This document shows, one piece after another, positions 1 through 11,283 of a stretch of DNA of 64,000 nucleotides. The stretch's first letter is position 1. Each line of letters begins with the position of its first letter. The notes below the pieces were generated by a model, which had not been told where the DNA came from, made no database searches, and worked only from the letters and a program-made list of their open reading frames with translations. Source of the DNA: Whalleya microplaca (Eukaryota; Ascomycota; Sordariomycetes; Xylariales; Xylariaceae); contig MU385712.1 in assembly GCA_022497155.1 (NCBI GenBank), positions 867,765-931,764 of the forward strand, in the 5' to 3' direction. A program made the position numbers and the translations under genes.

Positions 1-3000
1 GCGCTTCGATCCACGGGCAGCCAATGCAGCACCCCCTGAAGGTCGGGCCATGCCTTGAGCACCTGGGCGCTTTTCACCAGGAAGGGAAAGTGCTCGACGG
101 GGTTCCAGACACCGCTGGCGGTCGACCCGGAGATCTGGCCCGGCCGCGCCACCGAGGCCCGGAATAGCCGCGGGTGACGACGCAGTGTCTCCGTGAGCAT
201 GCGCTCACACACCCACTTACCCTCGTTGTAGCCGCTGGGCATCACCGCGGCCATGGGCACGGGCTGCTCGAGGACGTGGGGCCCGTCCGAGAAGCCGACC
301 ACGCCGATGGATGAGACGAGCTGGAAACCGATCTTGCGTGGAGCGGTGGTTGTCGCCATGTCGCGCGCTAGGTCCAGTAGGTTACGCATCACCCTGATTT
401 GGGGCTCGTAAGCCTTGAGCGGCCGTGTGCCACTCATCGGCCACCCGTTGTGGATGATGTGGGTGCCGTGTCGCGCCACCCAGGCATACTCCTCGGCCGG
501 GAGACCGAGTTGCGGCTTGGAGGTGTCGGTGTCGTACACCCGCAGCTTCGCGCTTGCGGCGGGGGATAGCTTGATGCCTCTTGACAACAACGCATCTGCC
601 TGCCGCTCGTCGGCCCACACATTGCTGACGGGACGATTGATGCACACGACAGTTGCGACATCCGGCCGCGCGGCGAGGGTTTGGACAAGGTGTGACCCAA
701 GGCTGCCCGACGCGCCTGTCACAACCACCGCGGCTCCCCTACCGGTGCGGGTGGTGGTGGTACGGTCTGCCGCAGCCTCGAGTAGGGCTGACTCCCATCC
801 TGTCGTGTAGGCAGCCACCAGGCGCTCTGCCTCTGCCTCACGCGCCGCCACGTCGCCCCTATTAAGCAATTTCGCCTCTGCGGCAGATGCATCAGTTTTT
901 GAGGCCGGAGCTGACAGGAAGTTAGGGACTAACCTCTTGGCGGTAGTGAAGTCTGACGCGTCATCTGGAGTAGAGATATCAGAGGCTGTGTCATCGACCA
1001 TGACCATGCTGTCACCCTCTCCGGTGACAGCCGAGTCATCGTCGCTCTCGGTGTCGTCGCTAAGATCATCTTCATCATCATCCTCTTGTTCCATACCGGA
1101 CCCCTCTCCGGCCCTAGACAAAGCATTCGATACACAGGCAATGAACTAGCGAAGATTTGTGGCTTCCATCTGCTCGGCCTGGTCGAGTGTACATTTGAAG
1201 GTATTCTCGACCTCGCGTGCCAGCTCCATGCCCATCAACGAGTCAATACCCAGGTCAGCCATCTCGCTATCGAGCGTCATCTCGCTAGCCTCGATACCGG
1301 AAACGTTAGCGACTACATTGCGCACTTCTTCTGTGAGGTCGTGCCTGCCGGTAGCCTTTGCCTTTTTGCTGCTGGCGCTTTGTACCTTTGCATCTGGGCG
1401 GGGACTTCTGGTCTCGACAGACGGGGAAAGGGTGGCAGCAGGAGGGGCAGACGACGGCACAGACCCCGCGGTGCTCCTCACAAACGACTTGTCCACTGTC
1501 ACCCTCGCCAGTATCTTACTCATCGTTGCCTTGGCGACGCGTGCATATCGGAGGCCCATGATGACCTCTTCCAGCGTCCCCGTCGCAGCGTCGAAGATGT
1601 AGACGTCCGTCACGTAGGCCTTGTCGGATTGGCGCGCGTGGCGGGCAAGCACGTGCCAGACAGCGGGACCGTTTTCCCGGCCGTCCGTCACGGTCTGGAC
1701 CTTGGGCGAGCGCATCGTCAGCTCGAGGCCGGTGGCGACGTACATGTCGCTCGTCGGAAGGTCTGTCAGCAGGTTCACGTACATGCCTGCGACCTGGCCG
1801 AATGAGTCGGCCTTGGGGACGTCGAGCCAGGTGTCGCCGCTGTGACGCTTGTGCACGACCCCGGCGCTCTCGCCGTCGCGACCCACCACGGACCGCACGC
1901 CGTGGTACACCGGGCCAAAGTCGACGACGGGCTCGAAGGCCCGGTACACGTTGCGGCCCTGGAGAGCCTCCACACCCTCGTCGTTAGGGCCCAGCTGTAG
2001 GATGGCCCGGCACTGCGCGTGGCTGACCGCGCGCTCGTAACGCCCGAACTCCTGGAGGAAGGACGGCTCGGAGGGCGAGCACAACTGGACGCGCCCCTCG
2101 GCGTGCTTCTCGGTGGCGGGCGCCGTGGAATCCCTCACGCTGTGTATGGTGAAGTACCACTCTGTTTCGGTATCGTTGAGTGGCTTCAGGTCAATACAGC
2201 GGACGCGCGTCGAGTCAGCGCATATAGGTGAATGGCTGATCACGTCGCGTACCACCGCCGAGTACCCACTCGATCTGCAGTCCGGATTCAAGCTGAAAGC
2301 GGTTTCGATGGCCATATCGATCTCGAGCGTGGCGGGACACATGGGCGCCGTCTGGGCGATAACGTGGGTTGAGAATAGACGCTGGTACTTGTCCGAGGTC
2401 GTATTGATACGGAACCGTGCCAGCTTCGCCTGCTTCTTGATGCTGTGCCCTTTGTTGGCTGGATCGTTCTGAAAGCCTATGAAAGTCCATAGAGGTAGGG
2501 TCTTGGGGTCCTCGTATTCTTGCCGTCCCGGTTGCGACATCCCTCCCGCCAGCAGCAGCTCGTTGCCTCCAGAGGCGATCATGTTTTGGGCCGCCTTCAT
2601 GACCACCTCCTTGGGAGACTTAAGCTCGAGCCAATGGCGTGTCTTCTCGAACTGATATGGTGGTAGGAGGAGCTGCGCGTAGTCGCCTGTCTGGAGCCGG
2701 TGGTGTGCCCAGAAAGACACGCGCAGGCCCTGCTTCCAGAGGGCAACAGTTGCATCCGTGAGTCCGTCGAAACCCTTCTTGGTATTCGTAATGGACACGG
2801 ACTGGAAGTGGAGCGCGTCGGAAGCGTTGGAGGCCGCTTGGGCGTGTGCGCGGGCTGCCATGACGGTGATGGTCGAGCTCGAACCCGCCTCGAGGAAGAT
2901 GGCTTCCGGGTACTTCTTAATGAGCCGCTGAACAGCATGATCGAAGAAGACCGGTTGGCGCATATGGGAGCCGACAAAGCTCCAGTCCAGTTCGGCCGAC

Positions 3001-6000
3001 GCATCGTCGTGCTCAGTAGCACGTTCTATCGGAATGCTGGCATTGTTGAAGGCCAATCCTTTACCGAGCTCCCCCAGGCGGTCCACAAGGCCCTCTACCA
3101 ACGTGGAGTGGAAGGCGTTGGTGACGTTTAGACGCTTACTCTTGACCCCTTCGACCATCCTGCTCTTCTCACCTAGCGTTTTGGTAAAAGCGTCGATAGC
3201 TTGTGTCGATCCAGCGACAGTGAAACTGCGACGACCATTATAGCAGGCGATGTTGGCCGACCCGTCGGATCCGAGGTTTGACACCTTTAGAATATCATGC
3301 ACAAGTGCCTCGTCAGCCTCGACAGCCATCATGGCGCCCGGATCAGGTCCCCAGGCGTCCCGTACCAGCTTAGCTCGACCAGCGATTAATTTAACCGTGT
3401 CTTCCAGGCTCAGCACGCCCGCTATGCAGAGTGCCGTAATCTCACCAAAGCTGTGGCCTACAACAGATACTACCTTGTCGACGAGCCCACAATCTATCCA
3501 GCTCTTGGCGGAGGCATACTGCATAGCGAAGAGCGAGGTCTGGAGCTTGACTACATTCTGTATAGGTTCGCATGAGAAAATATCGGGGTAGATACTATCC
3601 AGGCCTTGGGACCTGATGGCGGCATTGCACTGGTCCAGGTGATGGCGTAACACGCCTACGCCTTCGTACAATGCGTGGTCAAGCCCAATCAAGGTCGACA
3701 CTTGACCTCCGAAACACAAGATGACGGGCCGCTCGGGCTTCACTGGGGCAATGCCGATGCTAGCAGCTGTGCTCGTGGTAGCTGAGGCTGCCTGAGAAAG
3801 CTTGCCCTGTAGATCGGCCAATGAATTGCAGCTGAAGACCAGCGCTTGAGGCAAGTTAGGATTTGACTGTCGTTTCATGTTGAATGACACATCCGCGAGC
3901 GCAGCTTGTCCATCTTCGGGCCCAGTATGGGATTGTAGGTAGGGCACTAGTGCAGTGCTGTAAGCCGCAATACTACGGGCGTCGAGGCCTGAGATCCAGA
4001 AGGGGAATCGAGGCGCCGGCGACTCGGCCGAAAGGGCTCTGGTAGGGTTGTGAGCCGTGTAGGCAACCACCGCGCTCGAGTTATTTCCACAGGCGCCGTA
4101 GTTGTTGATGAGGGCGACCTTCCGGTCATCTCTCCATGGCCGTAATGACGTGACCACCTCCATCATGTCTGATGGCTGCGCGTGGATATGAGGATTCATT
4201 TTCTTGAAGCTAGCCTGGGGAGGGATGAAATTGCCTCTCATCATCATGAGGACCTTGATCAAGGAGACGATGCCAGATGCGCCTTCGGTGTGGCCAACGT
4301 TACCCTTGACCGAACCAACGGGCACAACGGTATCGCGCAAGGGACCAGCGACAGCCATACGTATGCTTTCGTATTCGGCAGGGTCTCCGACGGGCGTGCC
4401 AGTGCCGTGGCACTCGACCAGCGAAATGTCACGTGGCTCCACTCGGGCCTTCCGAATCACGTCACTGAACAGTGTCGATAGCGAAGGTACGTTGGGGACA
4501 AACAGCGGCGTGGAGTTGAGGTTCTGGTTGACACCCGTAGCACGTATCGTGCCCAGGACCATGTTGCCATCGGCTATAGCGGTAGATAACTTCTTCAAGA
4601 ACACGTAGGCGATCCCGTCACCGCGGCAGTAACCGTCAGCGTCGGTATCAAAAGGCTTACACTGGCCCGTCGGGCTGATAAAGCTACCGGCGGCGAGGTT
4701 TTGTGTCCATTGCAAGTTTGTCAAGACGTTGACGCCACCGCAGAGTGCGGCCGGAACTTCGCCCGACAGCAGATCTTTGCAGGCCGTGTGGAGGGCCACA
4801 GTTGACGACGAGCATGCTGTATCGACCGTCATTGCTGGCCCGGTCCAACCAAAATAATGCGACAATCGACCGGGGATGAAGCTTCTCAGGCCCCCGGTCG
4901 CCGTGAACGCGCTTGTCGGATGGCAGCCAATATTGATCTCGTACTCGAAAGAGCAGAGGCCGACGTAAACTCCTACGTGCTTCCGTCTTTTATGCTCAGA
5001 CGCGCTGGTAGTTGCCAATTCGTTGAAATAGCCAGATTGTTCGACTGCCTGGTACGCCCCTTGCAGCGACAGTCGGCCTTGCGGGTCTATAGCCATCGAT
5101 TCACGTGGGCTGCGCTTGAAGAACTTATGATCGAAAGCGTCTGGGTCGCGCATGAAGTTACCATACCACTTCCTCTTGGGATCAGCGTCGGCGTTTTCGC
5201 GGTACAGCATGTCGTGAACCATCCGTTCATGCGTGATCACCTCGTGCTGCGATGCTCCGGTCTTGAGCATCTGCCCGAACGATTCCAGGTCTTCGGCACC
5301 CGCTGTCTTCACGGACATGCCAACTATCGCAATCACATCTTCTTGGTTTTCTTCCGGCTTGACACTGAGTCTGCTCGGTTCTGTGGACTGACCTTGCACG
5401 AGACCGTTCAAGTGGTTACCGGTGTCGTTGCTTGGACGGAGTCTGGATGAGGATTCTAGAGACTTGTTTATGTGATCCTCAAGGTCCTCGAAATGCACCT
5501 GCCTCGGGCCAAAGCGGCCCAGGACGGTGGCTGGCACAGGGCGATCGAGCCCAAAGGCAATGAGCGAGACGTCCTCCCCATTCGCCACAAGCCTGGAGAC
5601 GGTACTGGACCAGCTTAACTGATTCGCCAGGATGGAGCGCAACACCATACCAATCAAGTCGACTTCTTGACCCGAGACCGGCTTCCCCTCGGGGTGGTCG
5701 AGGTAAGTTGGCAATGCCAGACCGGCGGCATCCGGAAACTGTAGCTCGGGCATCGCGTGGCATATTTCGATCAGAGCGTTGGTATGGCGTTCCCGCTCTG
5801 GACCCGGCGTGTGGAGCTGACCTTTGAAGGCGAGCGGTATCGTCGTGACACCTGCTGCCCGAAGCTGCCTTATCAGCTTGGGCGCGAGGCGCTCTGTCGT
5901 TGTCACGGTGGCTCGGGATTCGTCAAAGAGCACGGAGATGTAGGCATCGGGAGACATGGACGCGACAATGCGCGCCATATCTTTGCCCTGCTTGGGGTTC

Positions 6001-6656
6001 CTCCACGCAGTAGCCAACGAGACGGATCTTCCTTTGCCGAGGCCCTTACTCCACTCCTCGCAGGCGCCTACCAGGGCCGCCATCATGACCCCGATGCGTA
6101 GTGCTGCGGCACCGTACTTTTCAAAGTCCCGCCGGTTGTGGGAGCTTGCAACAGCTACGGCAGCGATCATCCCAGCACAGAATCCCACTGTCTCGACCTT
6201 GTCGCTTCCGGTAGACTGATGCTGCTGCACCAACTCTGCTTGCGGGTCGTCAACACCTCCAGCCGGGCCGTTGAATCGGAACTCCAGATACCGCCAGTAC
6301 TGATCAAGCTCAATAGCGATCATCATAAAGCCGATCCAGATGTCCGGTATCTCCGCATCCGGGGCCATAGAGTCGTCGGCCGCAGTTCCATGTCGGAGCC
6401 ACGAGTCGAGATCGGCCAGTAGACGGGCACCTTGCATGGTGCCGGCCATTTCCGGGATCTTCTCTATGACGGCTTCCCAGTATCGTGGCAAGTCAGCCAG
6501 CGTATCCAGAATCCATTTTGCATTGGGCCCGTTCAAGATCTGTCGTACATGCTTTTCCAGCGTTTTTTTGCTTTGTGGCCCGATATGTCCCCCGAAAACA
6601 AAGCTCTTCGCCTTGCGCGTGTTTAAAGAAGTGGTGGGTAGAGTGGAGGCCGTCAT
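1..6656 (-). CDS. Non-reducing polyketide synthase, SAT-KS-AT-PT-ACP-(stop)-R, 3' end outside window
   Basis: Iterative non-reducing PKS expected to take an acyl starter from the reducing PKS, extend and cyclise it, and release an aromatic aldehyde. From the ATG at 6656, 1836 codons are open without an intron. SAT comes first, with GFCAG (Cys160). KS has Cys615 in DTACSSS, His750 and His789. AT has GHSFG (Ser1069). PT has catalytic His1431 in THVIAQTAP and probable Asp1617. A single ACP has Ser1806 in GIDSLMG. A TAG at 1146-1148 ends this frame, but the same frame resumes at once with the last ACP helix (FIACVSNAL), then an acidic linker (about 1100-950), then a thioester-reductase domain of Rossmann type: TGASGSLG near 700-735, Tyr-Asn-Glu-Gly-Lys at 216-230 and WLPVD near position 10. 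No methyltransferase lies between ACP and R, unlike sorbicillin or azaphilone NR-PKSs. The end of R is beyond position 1. It is divergent from the monooxygenase at 7592. Family assignment is secure; whether the full protein is made is not. Confidence 0.93.
1146..1148 (-). other. In-frame TAG between ACP and reductase of the NR-PKS
   Basis: Reading the minus strand, codons run Thr-Asn-Leu-Arg-TAG-Phe-Ile-Ala-Cys-Val-Ser-Asn-Ala-Leu in one frame. In related ACPs an ordinary residue is expected here (for example Gln, CAG). A single C-to-T change would explain it. A 47-nt GT..AG intron ending exactly at this TAG can be drawn, but it would remove conserved ACP residues, so I do not favour it. Confidence 0.85.
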
Positions 6657-7591
6657 TGTTGCTCAATGTCGTGAAGGGGTATATAAATATTGAAGTTATT
6701 CAGGGCAAGCTAGATAGCATAGCGAATTATGGAATGTTTAACAGCGGTTGCACATAGTGGTCTAGTATGGAAGTGATATGAAGAACATCTAAAGGTTGTT
6801 CGTATGCTCATTCAAGCCGATGCCCGTAGCTGGCCAAGGTCGACTTGATATAAGATGGAGGCTTCAAGCGACACCTCATAATCAGCTGCAGAGTGGGATA
6901 TAGGAATTATTGCTTTCGTAAGATGCCCATGAGCCAACATTGTTCCTTCACAAGGTGGCGTCCTCTGCATCCTAACATCAGACATTCCGTCTGTGTATCG
7001 GAACAGTGGCGACTAGTGACAATCGTTCGTCGTGATTATTATTCGCTGTTATTTCGTCCCGAAGGTGCGAAAGGTTGTCATAAGCCTTCCTCCAGCGCAA
7101 AAGTTATCGCGGCAAGTTAAGAAAAACCTTTGCTCACTTTAGCTGACACGTCAGCTCCTTGGTGGAACTCCAATGTCTATAGTCAGGCTATCCGAAGCAA
7201 TGGTTTCCCGGTGGATCTGAACGCCACAGCGAATCCTTCCAGTCTTACCAACAGAGCGTTCATGAGTTATAACAGATTCTTCATGAGCAAGTCAAGGGGA
7301 ATCAAAATTCCGGGCTCAGCTGTAAAAGATACTATTCTTAGCAACAACCAGCCGCACGAATATTCCGTTGCGCAACTCAACCGAATTTTTGAGTCGTCAG
7401 TCTATCGACCTGTATTCTTAGTGCGCTGTCAAGCTAGCTGCCTACTTATGTATACATATCACAATGTTCGCTCCCTAGTCAGTAAGTATTGATAGGAAGG
7501 TAAATATTTGTTGTGTCGCTTTATCGACTATTTTCTCAGTTGAATCGGCAATCTCATCATCCTATCCGGTCCCATCATTAACATCTTTACT
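6657..7591. promoter_or_regulatory. Bidirectional promoter region between NR-PKS and FAD monooxygenase
   Basis: This 935-bp gap separates two divergent start codons. A TATA-like tract (tatataaata, about 6680-6689) lies close to the NR-PKS start. Open frames here, including one of 120 codons at 7130-7492, have no recognisable domain or codon pattern. No repeated operator was identified by eye. Confidence 0.5.
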
Positions 7592-8961
7592 ATGGGTAGT
7601 ATCAGCAACAACCACATCAATGGCGGTTCACCTCCTCTTGAGGTGGCCATCGTGGGTGGTGGCATTGTCGGTGTCATAACGGCGCTAGGCCTGTATCGTC
7701 GGGGCATCAAGGCTGTCATCTATGAGCGCGCATCAACATGGACCGAGGTCAGCGCCGGATTCGCGTTCACCGAGGCAGCGCGTGGGTGGATGGAACAGAT
7801 AAACCCTGATCTCCTGGAGATCCTGGGCCGCATCAGCCAGAAGACTGACGCTAATTCGAGCAACAGCTACTGGGATGGCTATAAACCGCGGACCCGAAAG
7901 GACGCTGAGGACGAGTCCAAGGCGCTGCTCTTCCGGACGCCGAACAACAAGCTCCTGTTCTGGGGCTGCGTGCGCTCGCAGTTCCTTAAGGAGATGGGCG
8001 CCCTGCTGCCCGAAGGGGCCGCCGTTTTCGGGAAGCAGCTCGTGCGCTACGACGACAACGAAGAGAACAGCAAAGTTGTTCTTCACTTTGAAGATGGCAG
8101 CACGGCGAAGGTTGATGTTCTGCTCGGATGTGACGGCGTCCACTCGAGCACCAGGAAAACCATGTTGGGCCCTGACCATCCGGCCAGTCGGCCGGGCTAC
8201 ACGCACAATGTTACCTACCGCACCATGGTTCCTATTGACGTCGGCGTTGCCGCCATGGGCGAGAAGACTGCCCAGGGCGGCTGTATGCACTGTGGTCCGA
8301 ATGCATGCCTGCTGACGTATCCTGTTCGTAGACATCCCACCCACTCTGCACATGCACGAGGTTGCTAATGATGATGCACCTGAGTTAGGTCATGAGCGGA
8401 ACACTGCTGAACATCGCCATCTTTGCTTATGATGCCGAGGAGTTCCCTGACCCCAACAGGATGACGACTCAGGCCGAGCGTGGCGAGATCGAGAAAATCT
8501 TCAGAGACTGGTGTCCGCACGCCGCGAACGTTTGGAAGCTCTACCCGGAAAAAATGACCAAGTGGGGGATCTATGATATGACCGACAACCCCCCACCGAC
8601 GTATGCGCGCGGCCGCGTCTGCATCGTCGGCGACGCGGCGCACGCCAGCACTCCATTCCTGGGGATCGGCGCCTGCACGGGCGTCGAAGACGCCCTCGTG
8701 GTCTGCAAGGTTCTGGAGTCGGTGCAGGCTCAGCGGGAGACCCTGAACGGCGAAATTGCAGCTGACACGCTGAGAGAGGCGCTACAGACTTATAGTCGAG
8801 CCAGGTTGGAGCGTGGCCAATGGGTCCCTCGCAACTCCGCTCAGATTGGCCGAATGTACCAGTGGCGGGATGGTCGGGACCCCGAGGGGCTCCAGCAGAA
8901 GCTAGCCAAGGCCGCGCAGACGATTGTGAGCTATGATATCTTGGCCCCGTTGAGGGCTTGA
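7592..8961 (+). CDS. FAD-dependent monooxygenase (salicylate hydroxylase / SorC-TropB type)
   Basis: Group A flavin monooxygenase of 434 aa, encoded by two exons (7592-8323, 8389-8961). The 65-nt intron has donor GTTCGT, a GCTAATG branch-like site and acceptor TTAG. Removing it joins LTYP to VMSGTLLN in frame. The dinucleotide-binding motif GGGIVG is at residues 22-27, the second FAD motif LGCDGVHS is near residue 180, and the third, GDAAHASTPF, starts at residue 325. The tail RMYQWRDGRDPE is typical of salicylate-hydroxylase-like enzymes. In sorbicillin and azaphilone pathways such enzymes hydroxylate and dearomatise the PKS product, which is the inferred role here. It shares a divergent promoter with the NR-PKS. 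The family is clear; substrate and regiochemistry cannot be read from the sequence. Confidence 0.92.
8324..8388 (+). other. Intron of the FAD monooxygenase
   Basis: The 65-nt intron starts GTTCGT and ends GTTAG. The upstream frame would stop shortly after 8323, and splicing restores the conserved YPV..G strand of this family. Confidence 0.85.
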
Positions 8962-9952
8962 GGGAGACTTTTTCTTAGTTACCGTGCTATATACTTAAGT
9001 ACATAGATGATTATAGAAAACAATGATGCTTGGTCTTTGTGGCAGCTAGATTTTCAAGCTATCCCAGCGAATTGCTGTTCACGCTATGAATCGATGATTC
9101 GCCCTACCGCATCACCTCTCATATAGTTCCATGGGAAAATGGCTACGCAGATCAAATGACTTAAGTCTCAGGGCCCATTTTGGTTGTGTCGCCGCGGGTC
9201 CCATAGTAGACATGACCCAAGTGATTGAGGATCGCCTGGTAGCATTACAGTTCGTGGGTACCTATAAGCTCACTACAGGAGTATAATTTATAAGTATCAA
9301 AAACGCATACATGCTGACCGCATCAATGCAACATGGTCGAACTGAATTGCACAATTTGTGTCTTTTCCGAAACAGCCAGTCTGACTTGGGCGGATTAAGA
9401 GCGTCCGGTACCAGAATGGGGCTTTCCTACAGCTCTTGGATATTTGCTGAGTTAACCTTAAAGTCGAATCGAAGCAAGCCCATCTACAGTCTATTAACAC
9501 CTTGCCTGCTTTAGTTGACAACTTGAATTCCTCTACTTTCTTTTATAGGGCTAAAGTTATATCACAGTTACAGTGTGTGCAATGATCATTTAGGTGCTGC
9601 CGTGATCACTCTAGTAAAATTGTGTAAAGATCTAAGATCCGAAGGATCTTCTAGTTACAGAAGATCTCTTTTAAGCCTATGGATCTCGGAGCAATATATA
9701 CCCCTATTATCGTGACAAGTTACTTAAGTACTTCGTTACTAGAAATGTGGCATGTGTCAAGGAGCGAAGACGTGAGACTGTCTATAAACTCGAGCAAGAT
9801 TTAAATAAAATCTAAGTGATAAATGGTCCGAACTCCCAGTCTCTTGATCAATATCTATTGTCGGCGTAAAGTCTAGCTCATCAGATACGCGATTGCTGGC
9901 AAGAACTTGTACGGCTCGGCGGACATTCGGCCGCAACGGTCCCTTCTTCAAC
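8962..9952. other. Intergenic region with a solo LTR-like insert
   Basis: This lies between two convergent genes. Apart from the 158-bp repeat at 9560-9717 I see no supported gene. The short open frames at 9297-9521 lie on both strands and lack domains. Inserts of this kind sit in non-coding DNA across the window. Confidence 0.5.
9560..9717. repeat. 158-bp solo LTR-like repeat, family C, copy 1
   Basis: The repeat reads TATCACAGTTACAG...TTATCGTGACA, with inverted ends TATCACA/CGTGACA (minus strand TGTCACG...TGTGATA). It is flanked by perfect 5-bp direct repeats AGTTA at 9555-9559 and 9718-9722. A near-identical copy lies at 54594-54752 in the same orientation. Size, TG..(C/T)A-like ends and the duplication fit a solo LTR or a very small mobile element. 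Which family it belongs to is unknown. Confidence 0.8.
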
Positions 9953-10420
9953 TCAGATTTTCATGATGGAACGCTCGCCCTCAGCCCAAATGTGATCAGA
10001 ATTCATCTCCTTTAGCTTCCACTCGCCGTCCAACTTGACAGCCGCGCAGCTGTAGCGGGCGCCGGTCGTGTACTTGTGGGGACCCGGCTCGAGGCCCTTG
10101 CCGGGTAGGCAGTGCACGGCCTGCGCGGTGAAGGTGGCGCGGGCCGTGGTGTCGGTGTCGACGCTGACGCGTATGTTGGTCAAGTAGTGGATCGTGTCGA
10201 GCTTCTTGCCGACATTGTCCATCACCTTGGCCTTGAGGTCATCGGCGCCGCTGCAAGTCTTGCCAGCAATGTTGGTTTGGATATCCGGGGTCACAACTGA
10301 CCTGAGGAGCTGCTCGTCCGCTTGGTCGAGGGACGCGAAAGAGAGTAAACAAATGTCCGCGACGGCAGCGCGCTCGCTCAGATCACCAGCGAGCTTGGCG
10401 GGAAGTGGTGTGAAGGGCAT
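9953..10420 (-). CDS. SnoaL / NTF2-like protein
   Basis: Single-exon protein of 155 aa. It has the length and pattern of a SnoaL-like (NTF2 fold) domain: an N-terminal helix with acidic residues (LSERAAVADICLLSFASLDQ), a central PDIQTN segment, and alternating strands ending in VKLDGEWKLKEMNSDHIWAEG. There is no signal peptide. In polyketide clusters members act as cyclases, hydrolases or dehydratases on the carbon skeleton, so a small-enzyme tailoring role is inferred. It is divergent from the NmrA-like gene and convergent with the monooxygenase. Fold assignment is fair; the reaction is unknown. Confidence 0.8.
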   Translation of the reverse strand: MPFTPLPAKLAGDLSERAAVADICLLSFASLDQADEQLLRSVVTPDIQTNIAGKTCSGADDLKAKVMDNVGKKLDTIHYLTNIRVSVDTDTTARATFTAQAVHCLPGKGLEPGPHKYTTGARYSCAAVKLDGEWKLKEMNSDHIWAEGERSIMKI

Positions 10421-11283
10421 ACTTGTGGTGTTTATTGGATGACTGTTCAGAGTTTGAGGTGGTTTTGACTGCTAACCTTGGAATGGTGTGGAATAGGTAG
10501 GCATCACTCTCATCTCTCTTTATACATTTACTTGTTACATATCTACGTGTCGATTTTCTTACCGCTGAAAGCATTAGACTCCAGCTATACGATCACCGGT
10601 GGCTGTCATGCTTAGAGACCGCCGGTCCATCTAGTCCGGACACGCATGGATGCGGCGTGTATGTAACCCCGCTACCACCGGGCGGAATACCTGCCATGCT
10701 TCCAAGGTTATCCCCTCAAGCACCATTCCGGCAAATAGTAAATCCGATAGATATTTCTACAATAGGCAACTTTTCCCACAATGTGAATATCTGATTGGGT
10801 GCATTGGCCCACTTTCTTTTTGACGCCGAAATGGTGCTTGAAGAGATGATTGCCTATGGGTTTCATTGTCACGAAGTTTTTCTTAAGTGATAATGAGTCC
10901 ACTCGGTTTGATAGACTCTCCGCCCTTCTTTGGAAGGTCTTGCTTCTCGCTGAATATTAGTTACATTTAAGTAGCTATTTTAGGATCCCACTCTCCGGCG
11001 CAAGCCGACTGGTCTCGTTTGACGGCACAGCAGCGTCCAGGCTCGGTCAGCCGGGAGAAATCCGAGGCGATAATTTATGTCCTTATCTCCGGTCGGAATA
11101 CAACAGTTATAACGGCGGCTTGGTCGGGTTCCGAGATTTCGCGGTAACGTTTGTGCGAATGATAGCGGCGCAGCACTGTTGGTACCTAAGCAGCAACTCC
11201 CAACGCTTCTTCTTTATAGGTATGGTTCTGCTCCCTCTTTCTTTTTCGTCCACCCTCCGCACAAATACGAATTCAAGTCGTAA
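10421..11283. promoter_or_regulatory. Bidirectional promoter region between SnoaL-like and NmrA-like genes
   Basis: This 863-bp gap separates two divergent start codons and has no supported coding sequence. Both genes probably draw their promoters from it. No operator motif could be fixed by eye. Confidence 0.45.

Noticed and set aside
382..865. Plus- and minus-strand open frames across the left end
   Set aside because: They are out-of-frame shadows of the NR-PKS reductase domain, which is read on the minus strand through the whole segment.
1..1092. Reductase domain as a separate gene starting at the ATG at 1092
   Set aside because: The frame and ACP-tail homology continue upstream to the TAG, and no promoter-like gap exists. 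One interrupted gene is simpler.
1146..1192. A 47-nt intron (GTACAC..GCTAG) to bypass the TAG
   Set aside because: It would delete conserved ACP residues ([13 protein letters not shown]) that clearly belong to the domain.
7130..7492. 120-codon open frame in the NR-PKS/monooxygenase promoter
   Set aside because: It has no domain, weak codon pattern, and lies within a divergent promoter.
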